From: Prostheceraeus crozeri
Lineage: Eukaryota; Platyhelminthes; Polycladida; Euryleptidae
Length of the DNA: 64,000 bases
Assembly (NCBI GenBank): GCA_907163375.1
Contig: CAJQUW010005554.1
Span: forward strand, 162,594 to 226,593
Reading direction: 5' to 3'
The notes under the pieces were generated by a model. It had not been told where the DNA came from. It saw only the letters and a program-made list of their open reading frames with translations, and did not search any database. A program made the position numbers and the translations under genes. Positions 1 through 9,060 of the stretch are shown one piece after another; the first letter of the stretch is position 1; the number at the start of each line of letters is the position of its first letter.

Positions 1-3000
1 TACTCCATTGAAACTTTATTTTTTCTTAACTTGTAAACTCTTGAAACTTTGTTTTTGATATACAAACAGCTAAAACTTTATTTCTAATCAAGTTGATTCC
101 CACTCTGACCGATGCTACATTCGCCCGCTAGCGCTCATCGTCTCCTTTCACCGTCTCGACTAAAGCTCTATTGTATTCTAGCAAAAAGTCATCATGAAAT
201 TTAAACGACGGAGTAAAAGTTTGAGATGATACACTTCTGGCAAACTAACTCATGAAGTAGCTTTGCTGTGATACATTTCTATCTGTAAACATATGGTAAT
301 GTTAAAGTGAATCTAAAACTTTTCAGCTTATTAATTGTTCATCGTTGCATCAACGCTTTAACTCGTGAACAGTTATAATTTTATTTTCAATTTACACTTA
401 GTCTAACTTGTAAACTAGTAAATCTTGCGATCTTATTTTTACAAACAGTTATACCTTTATTTCTAACATACACACTATTGAAACTTTATTTCTAACTTGT
501 AAACTCTTGAAACTTTATTTCTAACATACAAACAGCTAAAACTTTATTTCTAACGCATACACTATTGAAACTTTATTTCTAACTTGTAAACTCTTGAAAC
601 TTTATTTTGATATACAAACAGCTAAAACTTTATTTCTAACGTATACTCCATTGAAACTTTATTTTTTCTTAACTTGTAAACTCTTGAAACTTTGTTTTTG
701 ATATACAAACAGCTAAAACTTTATTTCTAATCAAGTTGATTCCCACTCTGACCGATGCTACATTCGCCCGCTAGCGCTCATCGTCTCCTTTCACCGTCTC
801 GACTAAAGCTCTATTGTATTCTAGCAAAAAGTCATCATGAAATTTAAACGACGGAGTAAAAGTTTGAGATGATACACTCCTGGCAAACTAACTCATGAAG
901 TAGCTTTGCTGTGATACATTTCTATCTGTAAACATATGGTAATGTTAAAGTGAATCTAAAACTTTTCAGCTTATTAATTGTTCATCGTTGCATCAACGCT
1001 TTAACTCGTGAACAGTTATAATTTTATTTTCAATTTACACTTAGTCTAACTTGTAAACTAGTAAATCTTGCGATCTTATTTTTACAAACAGTTATACCTT
1101 TATTTCTAACATACACACTATTGAAACTTTATTTCTAACTTGTAAACTCTTGAAACTTTATTTCTAACATACAAACAGCTAAAACTTTATTTCTAACGCA
1201 TACACTGTTGAAACTTTATTTCTAACTTGTAAACTCTTGAAACTTTATTTTGATATACAAACAGCTAAAACTTTATTTCTAACGTATACTCCATTGAAAC
1301 TTTATTTTTTTTAACTTGTAAACTCTTGAAACTTTGTTTTTGATATACAAACAGCTAAAACTTTATATCTAATCACGTTGATTCCCACTCTGACCGATGC
1401 TACATTCGCCCGCTAGCGCTCATCGTCTCCTTTCACCGTCTCGACTAAAGCTCTATTGTATTCTAGCAAAAACTCGTCATGAAATTTCAACGACGGAGTA
1501 AAAGTTTGCGATGATACACTCCTGGCAAACTAACTCATGAAGTAGCTTTGCTGTGATACATTTCTATCTGTAAACATATGGTAATGTTAAAGTGAATCTA
1601 AAACGTTTCAGCTTATTAATTGTTCATCGTTGCATCAACGCTTTAACTCGTGAACAGTTATAATTTTATTTTCAATTTACACTTAGTCTAACTTGTAAAC
1701 TAGTAAATTTTGCGATCTTATTTTTACAAACAGTTATACCTTTATTTCTAACATACACACTATTGAAACTTTATTTCTAACTTGTAAACTCTTGAAACTT
1801 TATTTCTAACATACAAACAGCTAAAACTTTATTTCTAACGCATACACTATTGAAACTTTATTTCTAACTTGTAAACTCTTGAAACTTTATTTTGATATAC
1901 AAACAGCTAAAACTTTATTTCTAACGTATACTCCATTGAAACTTTATTTTTTCTTAACTTGTAAACTCTTGAAACTTTGTTTTTGATATACAAACAGCTA
2001 AAACTTTATTTCTAATCAAGTTGATTCCCACTCTGACCGATGCTACATTCGCCCGCTAGCGCTCATCGTCTCCTTTCACCGTCTCGACTAAAGCTCTATT
2101 GTATTCTAGCAAAAACTCGTCATGAAATTTCAACGACGGAGTAAAAGTTTGAGATGATACACTCCTGGCAAACTAACTCATGAAGTAGCTTTGCTGTGAT
2201 ACATTTCTATCTGTAAACATATGGTAATGTTAAAGTGAATCTAAAACTTTTCGGCTTATTAATTGTTCATCGTTGCATCAACGCTTTAACTCGTGAACAG
2301 TTATAATTTTATTTTCAATTTACACTTAGTCTAACTTGTAAACTAGTAAATCTTGCGATCTTATTTTTACAAACAGTTATACCTTTATTTCTAACATACA
2401 CACTATTGAAACTTTATTTCTAACTTGTAAACTCTTGAAACTTTATTTCTAACATACAAACAGCTAAAACTTTATTTCTAACGCATACACTATTGAAACT
2501 TTATTTCTAACTTGTAAACTCTTGAAACTTTATTTTGATATACAAACAGCTAAAACTTTATTTCTAACGTATACTCCATTGAAACTTTATTTTTTCTTAA
2601 CTTGTAAACTCTTGAAACTTTGTTTTTGATATACAAACAGCTAAAACTTTATTTCTAATCACGTTGATTCCCACTCTGACCGATGCTACATTCGCCCGCT
2701 AGCGCTCATCGTCTCCTTTCACCGTCTCGACTAAAGCTCTATTGTATTCTAGCAAAAAGTCATCATGAAATTTAAACGACGGAGTAAAAGTTTGAGATGA
2801 TACACTTCTGGCAAACTAACTCATGAAGTAGCTTTGCTGTGATACATTTCTATCTGTAAACATATGGTAATGTTAAAGTGAATCTAAAACTTTTCAGCTT
2901 ATTAATTGTTCATCGTTGCATCAACGCTTTAACTCGTGAACAGTTATAATTTTATTTTCAATTTACACTTAGTCTAACTTGTAAACTAGTAAATCTTGCG

Positions 3001-4250
3001 ATCTTATTTTTACAAACAGTTATACCTTTATTTCTAACATACACACTATTGAAACTTTATTTCTAACTTGTAAACTCTTGAAACTTTATTTCTAACATAC
3101 AAACAGCTAAAACTTTATTTCTAACGCATACACTATTGAAACTTTATTTCTAACTTGTAAACTCTTGAAACTTTATTTTGATATACAAACAGCTAAAACT
3201 TTATTTCTAACGTATACTCCATTGAAACTTTATTTTTTCTTAACTTGTAAACTCTTGAAACTTTGTTTTTGATATACAAACAGCTAAAACTTTATTTCTA
3301 ATCAAGTTGATTCCCACTCTGACCGATGCTACATTCGCCCGCTAGCGCTCATCGTCTCCTTTCACCGTCTCGACTAAAGCTCTATTGTATTCTAGCAAAA
3401 AGTCGTCATGAAATTTCAACGACGGAGTAAAAGTTTGAGATGATACACTCCTGGCAAACTAACTCATGAAGTAGCTTTGCTGTGATACATTTCTATCTGT
3501 AAACATATGGTAATGTTAAAGTGAATCTAAAACTTTTCAGCTTATTAATTGTTCATCGTTGCATCAACGCTTTAACTCGTGAACAGTTATAATTTTATTT
3601 TCAATTTACACTTAGTCTAACTTGTAAACTAGTAAATCTTGCGATCTTATTTTTACAAACAGTTATACCTTTATTTCTAACATACACACTATTGAAACTT
3701 TATTTCTAACTTGTAAACTCTTGAAACTTTATTTCTAACATACAAACAGCTAAAACTTTATTTCTAACGCATACACTATTGAAACTTTATTTCTAACTTG
3801 TAAACTCTTGAAACTTTATTTTGATATACAAACAGCTAAAACTTTATTTCTAACGTATACTCCATTGAAACTTTATTTTTTAACTTGTAAACTCTTGAAA
3901 CTTTGTTTTTGATATACAAACAGCTAAAACTTCATTTCTAACGTACACACTATTGAAACTTTATTTTTAACTTGTAAACTGGTGAAACTTTATTTTTTAT
4001 CTTGCAAACAGCTAAAACTTTATTTTTAACCTACACACTATTGAAACTTTGTTTTTAACTTGTACACTGGTGAAACTTTATTTTTAACTTGTTAACTGAT
4101 GAAACTTTCTTTTAACATACAAACAGATAAAACTTTATTTCTAACGTACACACTGTTGAAACTTTATTTTTAATCTGTAAACTGTTGAAACTATATCTTT
4201 CGTTTACAAATAGTAGCACGCTTAGTCTAACGTGTAAATCTTATAACACT
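1..4250. repeat. Tandem array of 643-bp units with internal 30-bp sub-repeats
   Basis: The sequence TACTCCATTGAAAC recurs at 1, 644, 1287, 1929, 2572, 3215 and 3858, giving six nearly identical units of 642-643 bp and a degenerate tail to about 4,250. The array enters from the left edge. Each unit has a core of about 330 bp (with CCCGCTAGCGCTCATCG) and a flank built of diverged sub-repeats of about 30 bp around ACTTGTAAACTCTTGAAAC. TTTATT occurs about ten times per unit, which is AATAAA on the minus strand, the strand of the genes at 4.8-7.1 kb. Near-identity of units points to recent amplification or gene conversion. Related arrays lie at 33.6-34.7 kb (inverted) and 41.9-46.0 kb. Confidence 0.95.
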
Positions 4251-4258
4251 TCATATGG

Positions 4259-4459
4259 GTGATGATGGTAGATGAAATAGTGTTAAATAAAATTAAGATA
4301 GCTTACACTTCTAATACAGGGATAGCAATCGACTGCGATCCACGTTTAAAGAGCCTGTTAGACTATGGAAGAGAGAAGTGTGTTATGTTGCGTGTGGCGC
4401 GTGAGTGTCCTCCCATTTCATTCCATTCATCAATTCGTCTCATTGATAGAGACAGGTAG
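4259..4459 (+). other. 66-codon open frame beside the array, probably not coding
   Basis: An open frame here (key residues IDCDP, CVMLR, RECPPISFHSS) recurs at 46,010-46,207 and, inverted, at 33,360-33,566, always directly beside an array. Between the first two copies the nucleotide changes are mostly amino-acid changing (I count about five against two silent), so there is no sign of purifying selection on the protein. I keep it as a conserved junction segment. It could be untranslated sequence of the leftward transcripts. Confidence 0.35.
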
Positions 4460-4710
4460 AACTCATGGTTCTCATAACGTATGCAATGGAAAGTTTATAA
4501 GGCAACCTTCGACAGTTGGCTAAATGTCGCCCTGGCGGAATGCATACTACGTTGAGACAGAGGCAATTACTTGCAAACATGACGCAGAGAGGTTTAACAA
4601 GATTGACCATTGCCGAATGTCCCTTGCGGTATACATAGCTACGGGTTTCACCGCCGCCCTTTACAGGAACGCCCGTCGAAAGGAAGTATTACACCGAACT
4701 CTATTTGCAA

Positions 4711-4850
4711 CATTCAAGTTGACTGATAGCAGATTCAACTAAATGATAGTATTCGCCAGTCTAAAGACTGCCCAGGGCAAACCGCGTGGAGGTTCTATCA
4801 TGTCTTGCCCCATGGTGGCCCTTATGAGGGCCGGTGGTTCGTTCTCGGGA
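4711..4850 (-). repeat. Structured 3' module, copy 1
   Basis: This is the first of three near-identical 140-bp copies in element A (also 5,251-5,390 and 5,726-5,865), with a shorter one at 46,458-46,565. Read on the minus strand it begins 12 bp after the stop of the gene at 4,863-5,135. It can fold into four successive stems: GGCCCT/AGGGCC; GGGCAA/TTGCCC enclosing AACC/GGTT; CAGTCT/AGACTG; and AGTTGA..CTG/CAG..TCAACT with a GCTATC-containing loop at 4,717-4,740. The position just after the coding frame suggests a 3'-UTR RNA element. I do not recognise the family. Confidence 0.75.
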
Positions 4851-4862
4851 GTGAGAAATTGA

Positions 4863-5135
4863 CTATTGGCTTGAATAGTCAATAGGTATGAGGGTTAGGT
4901 TCTCGTATACCCTATACCGCCTAAGCCGTGCTGGTGCATCTGGCACCTTTCGGATGCGGGTGTTATTAGGAGTCCACACCTCATCCGTCCAAACGATCTT
5001 CTTGATCTTCCTCTTCTTCTCATCCTCTTCATCCCACTCGTCGAGGATGATGAAGTCGGGAATGGTGTTGTCTTCATCCCACTCGTCGAGGATGATGAAG
5101 TCGGGAATGGTACTAGTAGGAGATGTTGCTTCCAT
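4863..5135 (-). CDS. Small acidic protein with an internal duplication (element A)
   Basis: A 90-codon leftward frame. A TATA box (5,178-5,184) lies 43 nt upstream of the ATG, and a structured 3' module follows 12 bp after the stop; both support a real gene. Residues about 9-21 and 24-36 are a near-perfect repeat around TIPDFIILDEWDE, matched by duplicated DNA at 5,026-5,110. A KKRKIKK cluster near residue 40 could be a nuclear localisation signal, followed by an Arg-rich stretch. There is no signal peptide or membrane segment. The product is unrecognised; the size, acidic repeat and basic patch would suit an adaptor or DNA-associated protein, which is only a guess. Overlapping frames in other phases are shadows. 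Confidence 0.6.
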   Translation of the reverse strand: MEATSPTSTIPDFIILDEWDEDNTIPDFIILDEWDEEDEKKRKIKKIVWTDEVWTPNNTRIRKVPDAPARLRRYRVYENLTLIPIDYSSQ

Positions 5136-5177
5136 CGTGACTTAAAATTGAATGAGAAGCGCTACAATCTTCTGGCT

Positions 5178-5184
5178 TATATAG
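5178..5184 (-). promoter_or_regulatory. TATA box of the small acidic gene
   Basis: The minus strand reads CCCTATATAAGCC, a strong TATA match, 43 nt before the ATG at 5,135. The neighbouring gene at 5,667 has the same arrangement, so these look like compact individual promoters. Confidence 0.65.
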
Positions 5185-5250
5185 GGTTCTCAACAATGAA
5201 TTGCTCAACAGCGAATCAGAATGCTTCAGGGATGGCAATCGACTGCATAA

Positions 5251-5390
5251 CGTTCAAGTTGACTGATAGCAGATTCAACTTAATGATAGTATTCGCCAGT
5301 CTGAAGACTGCCCAGGGCAAACCGCGAGGAGGTTCTATCAAATCTTGCCCCATGGTGGCCCTTATCAGGGCCGGTGGTTCGTTCTCGGGG
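5251..5390 (-). repeat. Structured 3' module, copy 2
   Basis: The second 140-bp module. On the minus strand it starts 10 bp after the stop of the gene at 5,401-5,667. The first hairpin here is GGCCCT-GATA-AGGGCC. The GCTATC hairpin is at 5,257-5,280. Some differences from copies 1 and 3 fall in loops (for example TTC versus TTT between the CAGTCT arms), as expected for a conserved RNA fold. Confidence 0.75.
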
Positions 5391-5400
5391 GGTCGTCATC

Positions 5401-5667
5401 TTACAGCCTACCGATTCTGCTGAGAGAGTCTTTGACTCTCTCCTTGGTAGCAGTGTCGACTTCCACGCTAAATGGTATGTGAGTGGAGGGTGGAATGTAG
5501 CGCCATTCCATTGGATTGACAACACTTGCTGTCATCGGATTGCCAATCCGAGCAAGATTGTTGTGGACTCTGTCTTGCTCCTCTATTCTAAGAAATTCAT
5601 CAAATAAATTTCGCGGTCTTAACTGCGGTCCGCGAGGAGAGCTGACTTGACTGTTCGGCGTCTGCAT
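5401..5667 (-). CDS. 88-residue basic protein of element A
   Basis: A leftward frame of 88 codons. A TATA box (5,699-5,706) lies 32 nt before the ATG and a structured 3' module starts 10 bp after the stop. Residues 1-25 are Pro/Gln/Arg-rich (SPRGPQLRPRN), followed by a mixed, probably helical segment (LFDEFLRIEEQDRVHNNL). NPM and RIG each occur more than once. I see no known domain, signal peptide or membrane segment. The promoter-gene-module layout matches its neighbour at 4,863-5,135, so the two belong to one set of small accessory genes. Function unknown. Confidence 0.6.
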   Translation of the reverse strand: MQTPNSQVSSPRGPQLRPRNLFDEFLRIEEQDRVHNNLARIGNPMTASVVNPMEWRYIPPSTHIPFSVEVDTATKERVKDSLSRIGRL

Positions 5668-5698
5668 GATTGAAATGAAATGAAATGAGAGGTAGTGG

Positions 5699-5706
5699 TT
5701 TATATA
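5699..5706 (-). promoter_or_regulatory. TATA box of the 88-residue gene
   Basis: The minus strand reads GGGTATATAAACC, 32 nt before the ATG at 5,667. A short repeat of TTTCA lies between box and start codon. Confidence 0.65.
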
Positions 5707-5725
5707 CCCCTCTAACGCGACGCAA

Positions 5726-5865
5726 CGTTCAAGTTGACTGATAGCAGATTCAACTTAATGATAGTATTCGCCAGTCTGAAGACTGCCCAGGGCAAACCGC
5801 GTGGAGGTTCTATCATGTCTTGCCCCTAGGTGGCCCTTAAGAGAGCCGACGGTTCGTTCTCGGGA
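5726..5865 (-). repeat. Structured 3' module, copy 3
   Basis: The third 140-bp module, about 100 bp beyond the end of the 392-codon gene. In its first stem the left arm reads GGCTCT against AGGGCC, where a G-U pair keeps the helix. The GCTATC hairpin is at 5,732-5,755. A GT-AG pair of about 60 nt (5,960 to 5,901, minus strand) lies between gene and module, so the module may sit in a short terminal exon. Confidence 0.75.
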
Positions 5866-5964
5866 GTGACGTGATGGGGTGGTGAAGGCAGGGAAAAGAT
5901 CTGCAATGAAAATCATATGTATTAGAATAGGATATACTATCTTATTTGCTTTTCACTTACCAAG

Positions 5965-7143
5965 TTAGCCATCCTTGGGTAGTCTCGCGCGCTTCCTAAC
6001 AGAAAATTTATGTAAATGTCCGCGCATTCTGAGTGTGGCATGCAAGCATTTCTTGGTCGGATGGCCATTGTAGCATATAATGGACTCATCTAAATTCTGG
6101 TTGACGAGGACTTCACCGTCCAGATGGTTATCCCGAATAGGAATGTGGAACTCAAACATTCTGTCCTCATTCAAGCGATTCCATTCATTCCTCATGCGCT
6201 CCAACTTCGCAAACGACTCTCTCTCATCACCCTGCCTACTCACACTCCTCTCCAACTCAGCATTCCTCGCTCTCAATACACTCATCTCCTTCATCAACTC
6301 CTCATACTTCGACTCTGCCTCTCCCATTCTCCTCTCTGCAGCACTTGTCCTCTTCTCTCGCTCATCATTCTCGTCTTCCAACACTCGCACATTCTCCTTC
6401 AACTCTTTCACAACACGCCTCATACGGATATTCTCATCTGCCACCTCCTTACATTTCACCTCCTTCATTTTCAGCTCACTCAACTCACTCAACGTTCTCT
6501 CATTCATCTTCTTCAAACTTTCGTACCGATCAACCAACAAAGCATGTGCTGCTTGCTGCGACACCTGCTTCTTTTCCATGTCCTCATCCCACCGCGCCGA
6601 CTGCTTCCGTAACCCACCACCCTTCACTATTCGGGAAGATGAGCTCTGCGGGGGGTCGGTAATTACAATATTTGACACCTCCGACGACGAAGACCTCAAC
6701 TTCCTCACACGCTTCCTCACTCGCTCCCTATCCAAATCCACATCATCCTCATCATCACTCTCAAACACTCTCTTCCGCCACTTGTCAGCCTTCAAACCGG
6801 CCACAGCATTCTCTACCTCATTCTCCACAGCATTCCCACTAGCATTCTCAACAACATTCTTGGCCTCTTTCCCCAACATTCGCTCCTTCTCAGCATTCAT
6901 CAACTCCACAAATCTCAAATCGGTCACCAACCCTCCTGTACACTCACCATGCCTCAGATAAAACTCGGCCTCCTGCCCAACGACCAACAGCAGCCTGCAC
7001 TTCACACAGGCAACCCTACTCAGGATAACCATGTCGTCGGCCCCTGCCTTCTTGATGTGGTCCTTGAGACCGTCTCGGCGGTTAATTCGGCCGCACACAC
7101 ACATTTTAATATGGAATTTCTTATTTTTGTCGTTATTGACCAT
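5965..7143 (-). CDS. Zinc-binding coiled-coil protein (element A)
   Basis: A 392-codon leftward gene. The ATG lies in a good Kozak context (GCAGCCATGG), 19 nt inside an exon whose acceptor is TTATCTTACAG at 7,163; a donor at 8,065 beyond a TATA box would supply the leader. Residues 15-68 have paired ligands: C15/C17, H29, C46/C49, H65, C68, suggesting one or two small zinc knuckles. Residues about 120-157 are acidic then strongly basic (VRKRVRK), a likely nuclear signal. Residues about 200-315 form a long charged coiled coil rich in E, K and L. The tail (about 340-392) is compact with C and H residues. Function unknown; a nuclear DNA- or RNA-binding oligomer is plausible. The 293-codon frame on the other strand is its shadow. 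Confidence 0.7.
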   Translation of the reverse strand: MVNNDKNKKFHIKMCVCGRINRRDGLKDHIKKAGADDMVILSRVACVKCRLLLVVGQEAEFYLRHGECTGGLVTDLRFVELMNAEKERMLGKEAKNVVENASGNAVENEVENAVAGLKADKWRKRVFESDDEDDVDLDRERVRKRVRKLRSSSSEVSNIVITDPPQSSSSRIVKGGGLRKQSARWDEDMEKKQVSQQAAHALLVDRYESLKKMNERTLSELSELKMKEVKCKEVADENIRMRRVVKELKENVRVLEDENDEREKRTSAAERRMGEAESKYEELMKEMSVLRARNAELERSVSRQGDERESFAKLERMRNEWNRLNEDRMFEFHIPIRDNHLDGEVLVNQNLDESIICYNGHPTKKCLHATLRMRGHLHKFSVRKRARLPKDG

Positions 7144-7220
7144 GGCTGCGATTTCTCGTTAACTGTAAGATAATGAAATTTGTATAAGTTTGGAATCATG
7201 TAGTATACAGCCTAAAGCAT

Positions 7221-7478
7221 TACACTTAGTGAGGAATGATATATTTGAGTGTAGTGAGTGGCACTCGATCCCGTCGACAGCCCGAAGGCCTTGTACTGAT
7301 CACTAGGGAAGTGAGAGATCTTCCCCGATACCCGCTATTTACAGCTGAAGACATCATTGTCACTGCCCCGAAGTGGTAACAGCAACGCCGAGTCAAAGGT
7401 AGTGATCAGTAGCTGGGATCTAACCCCTCAAAGCTGCCTTAGACTTAGTTAAATTTCAAATCTGATAGCAGATTTGAA
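7221..7478 (-). repeat. 258-bp structured module, copy 1
   Basis: One of three copies (also 7,566-7,823 and 47,021-47,279). TACTGATCACTA (7,294-7,305) is the exact reverse complement of TAGTGATCAGTA (7,400-7,411); outside it GATCCC (7,267-7,272) pairs with GGGATC (7,415-7,420). Inside are GGGAAG/CTTCCC and CACT/AGTG hairpins. The module ends in CAAATC-TGATAGCA-GATTTG (7,457-7,476), a GCTATC-loop hairpin on the minus strand. It lies inside the proposed leader intron. I see no convincing tRNA or SINE promoter boxes. Confidence 0.8.
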
Positions 7479-7565
7479 TGTAGCATACGGCCTAAAACAT
7501 AATGTCATCATTCAACACTTATTCAACATTCAACATTCAACTTAGTCAACATTCAACATAATGTC

Positions 7566-7823
7566 AACACTTAGTGAGGAATGATAGATTTGAGTGTAGT
7601 GAGTGGCACTCGATCCCGTCGACAGCCCGAAGGTCTTGTACTGATCACTAGGGAAGTGAGAGATCTTCCCCGATACCCGCTATTTACAGCTGAAGACATC
7701 ATTGTCACTGCCTTGAAGTGGTAACAGCAACGCCGAGTCAAAGGTAGTGATCAGTAGCTGGGATCTAACCCCTCAAAGCTGCCTTAGACTTAGTTAAATT
7801 TCAAATCTGATAGCAGATTTGAA
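7566..7823 (-). repeat. 258-bp structured module, copy 2
   Basis: A near-identical neighbour of copy 1, separated by about 88 bp that hold a short TTCAACA simple repeat. The 12-bp long-range stem is perfect again (7,639-7,650 with 7,745-7,756). A few substitutions fall near the hairpin tips. The terminal GCTATC hairpin is at 7,802-7,821. Confidence 0.8.
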
Positions 7824-8105
7824 CTCAGCATACTTGAAAACCTTAGACTACATGTTAAAACTTCGAAAAAACTGAAAATTAAGAATTTTTAAAAAATTCC
7901 GCATTTTACTACTCATACTACTTTAAAAAAATTTTATCAGTAGTAAAGACACTATCAAACTCTATCACACAAACTTTGAAGTAAGAAGATAGCTTGCCTA
8001 CTTCAAAAGATAGAGTCCTTTGAAACACCCGATATCGGGAGCTCTGAGCGACGACCGTCGCTTACCTCGTCTTTCGATGAAGTGATCAGACTTACGTTGC
8101 CGGGG

Positions 8106-8113
8106 TTTATATA
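8106..8113 (-). promoter_or_regulatory. TATA box near the right end of element A
   Basis: The minus strand reads GCATATATAAACCCC. About 40 nt downstream a short exon ends at a donor (GACGAG|GTAAGC). The arrangement, including the GCTCAGAGCTCC sequence after the donor, is conserved at 48.0-48.1 kb in element B, so this looks like an end-proximal, inward-firing promoter. Confidence 0.6.
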
Positions 8114-8229
8114 TGCTCGGAAGAAAACTTAAAATGGCTATATCTCCGAAAGTATTCATCGTAGCGACATGCGGTTTGTTGCAAACGATTTGTCTCATTA
8201 TTCTCTATCATATGACACCTGAACCATTC

Positions 8230-9060
8230 TCATGTGACCACGGGAAGTCGGTGGGTCAGCACATGGCCATGTAACATGCCACAAGTGAAAAAATTCCTAA
8301 GTGTGGGAGCTCCAGTGTGGTGAAAATTTTGAAAAATTTAAAACTTCCGAATTTCGACCTGGGACCTTTACCAAAACATTTTTCATCAAATTTCACTGAC
8401 CCCCCTCCCCCTCGTTCGGAGAAATTTGATGAAACAAACTTTGGTCAGGGTCCCAGGTCGAAATGCCACACTTTGGAAAATTTTCAAAATTTTGTCCATA
8501 CAAAGTCACTCTGACACTTAGGATTTTTTCAGGTGAGCTCCGACCTAAAATCTTGTAACAGCTCTAACTTTTGAACGGCTGGTCCGATCGACTCGCAACA
8601 AAAATGTCACCGAGCAGTTTTTTCTCCTCTTTCAAACGAGTAGCTATAAGACAAAATCCGTCCACTAGAACCAAAGTTAGAAGATCGCTGTCGGGGGGGG
8701 GTCCGTGAAATTTGATGAAACAAACTTTGGTCAGGGTCCCAGGTCGAAATGCCACACTTTGGAAAATTTTCAAAATTTTGACCATACAAAGCCACTCTGA
8801 CACTTAGGATTTTTTCAGGTGAGCTACGACATTCCACCCTCCCAACCTGGCCGGCACACCACGCCAACCTGGCCGGCCCACCACGCCAACCTGGGCGGCA
8901 CACCACGCCAACCTGGAGAGTGCATCACAAACCACCGCTTGCTACGACGGCCGGCCAGAGGGGGGACGTCAGACTCGAAGCAACACGGCGGCTCACCACG
9001 ACCGACTCGGCTGACAGGAGGGGGGACGTCAGCGACGGCGGCCATCTTGCGCGGTCCAGT
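8230..9060. repeat. Right terminal repeats of element A
   Basis: At 8,285-8,530 an imperfect palindrome is centred on a C-rich run; its arms carry TTTCGACCTGGGACC and the inverse GGTCCCAGGTCGAAAT. A second inward copy follows at 8,700-8,830. The tip (8,835-8,915) has four 22-bp repeats around CCAACCTGGCCGGCACACC, then two G-runs followed by ACGTCAG. The same words occur inverted in the left tip of element B (for example 31,205-31,225), which marks this as an element end. Confidence 0.7.

Larger units (their letters stand above)
7163..8065 (-). other. Leader intron of the 392-codon gene
   Basis: On the minus strand a TATA box (8,106-8,113) is followed by a short exon ending GACGAG, a donor GTAAGC at 8,065, and an acceptor TTATCTTACAG at 7,163 just before the coding frame. 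The proposed intron is about 900 bp and holds two copies of the 258-bp structured module. A homologous TATA, exon and donor at 48.0-48.1 kb in element B support the promoter and donor. The intron is inferred from splice signals only. Confidence 0.5.
1..9060. mobile_element. Element A: right part of a Polinton-like fossil
   Basis: This stretch shares its tandem array, a short flanking segment, structured modules and terminal repeats with the polymerase-bearing element B at 31.1-50.3 kb, so I read it as the right part of a second copy. The left part lies outside the window. Order: array (1-4,250), three leftward genes with TATA boxes or a spliced leader (4,863-7,143), structured modules, promoter at 8.1 kb, terminal repeats to about 9,060. 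No polymerase, integrase or capsid gene is visible here. The Polinton assignment rests on element B. The right edge is set where GC-rich terminal repeats give way to AT-rich DNA and could be off by tens of bases. Confidence 0.6.

Noticed and set aside
1-4250. CRISPR-like appearance of regularly spaced repeats
   Set aside because: The sub-repeats are diverged, spacers are repeats themselves, units are 643 bp long, no cas genes exist and the DNA is eukaryotic.
6080-6961. 293-codon plus-strand open frame
   Set aside because: It lies antisense to the 392-codon leftward gene, which has a Kozak ATG, zinc ligands, a coiled coil and leader splice signals. The Ser/Phe-rich antisense product is the expected shadow.
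7221-7478. tRNA-derived SINE as the identity of the 258-bp module
   Set aside because: CACTCGATCCCG vaguely resembles a B box, but no A box at proper spacing, no tail and no target duplications are seen.
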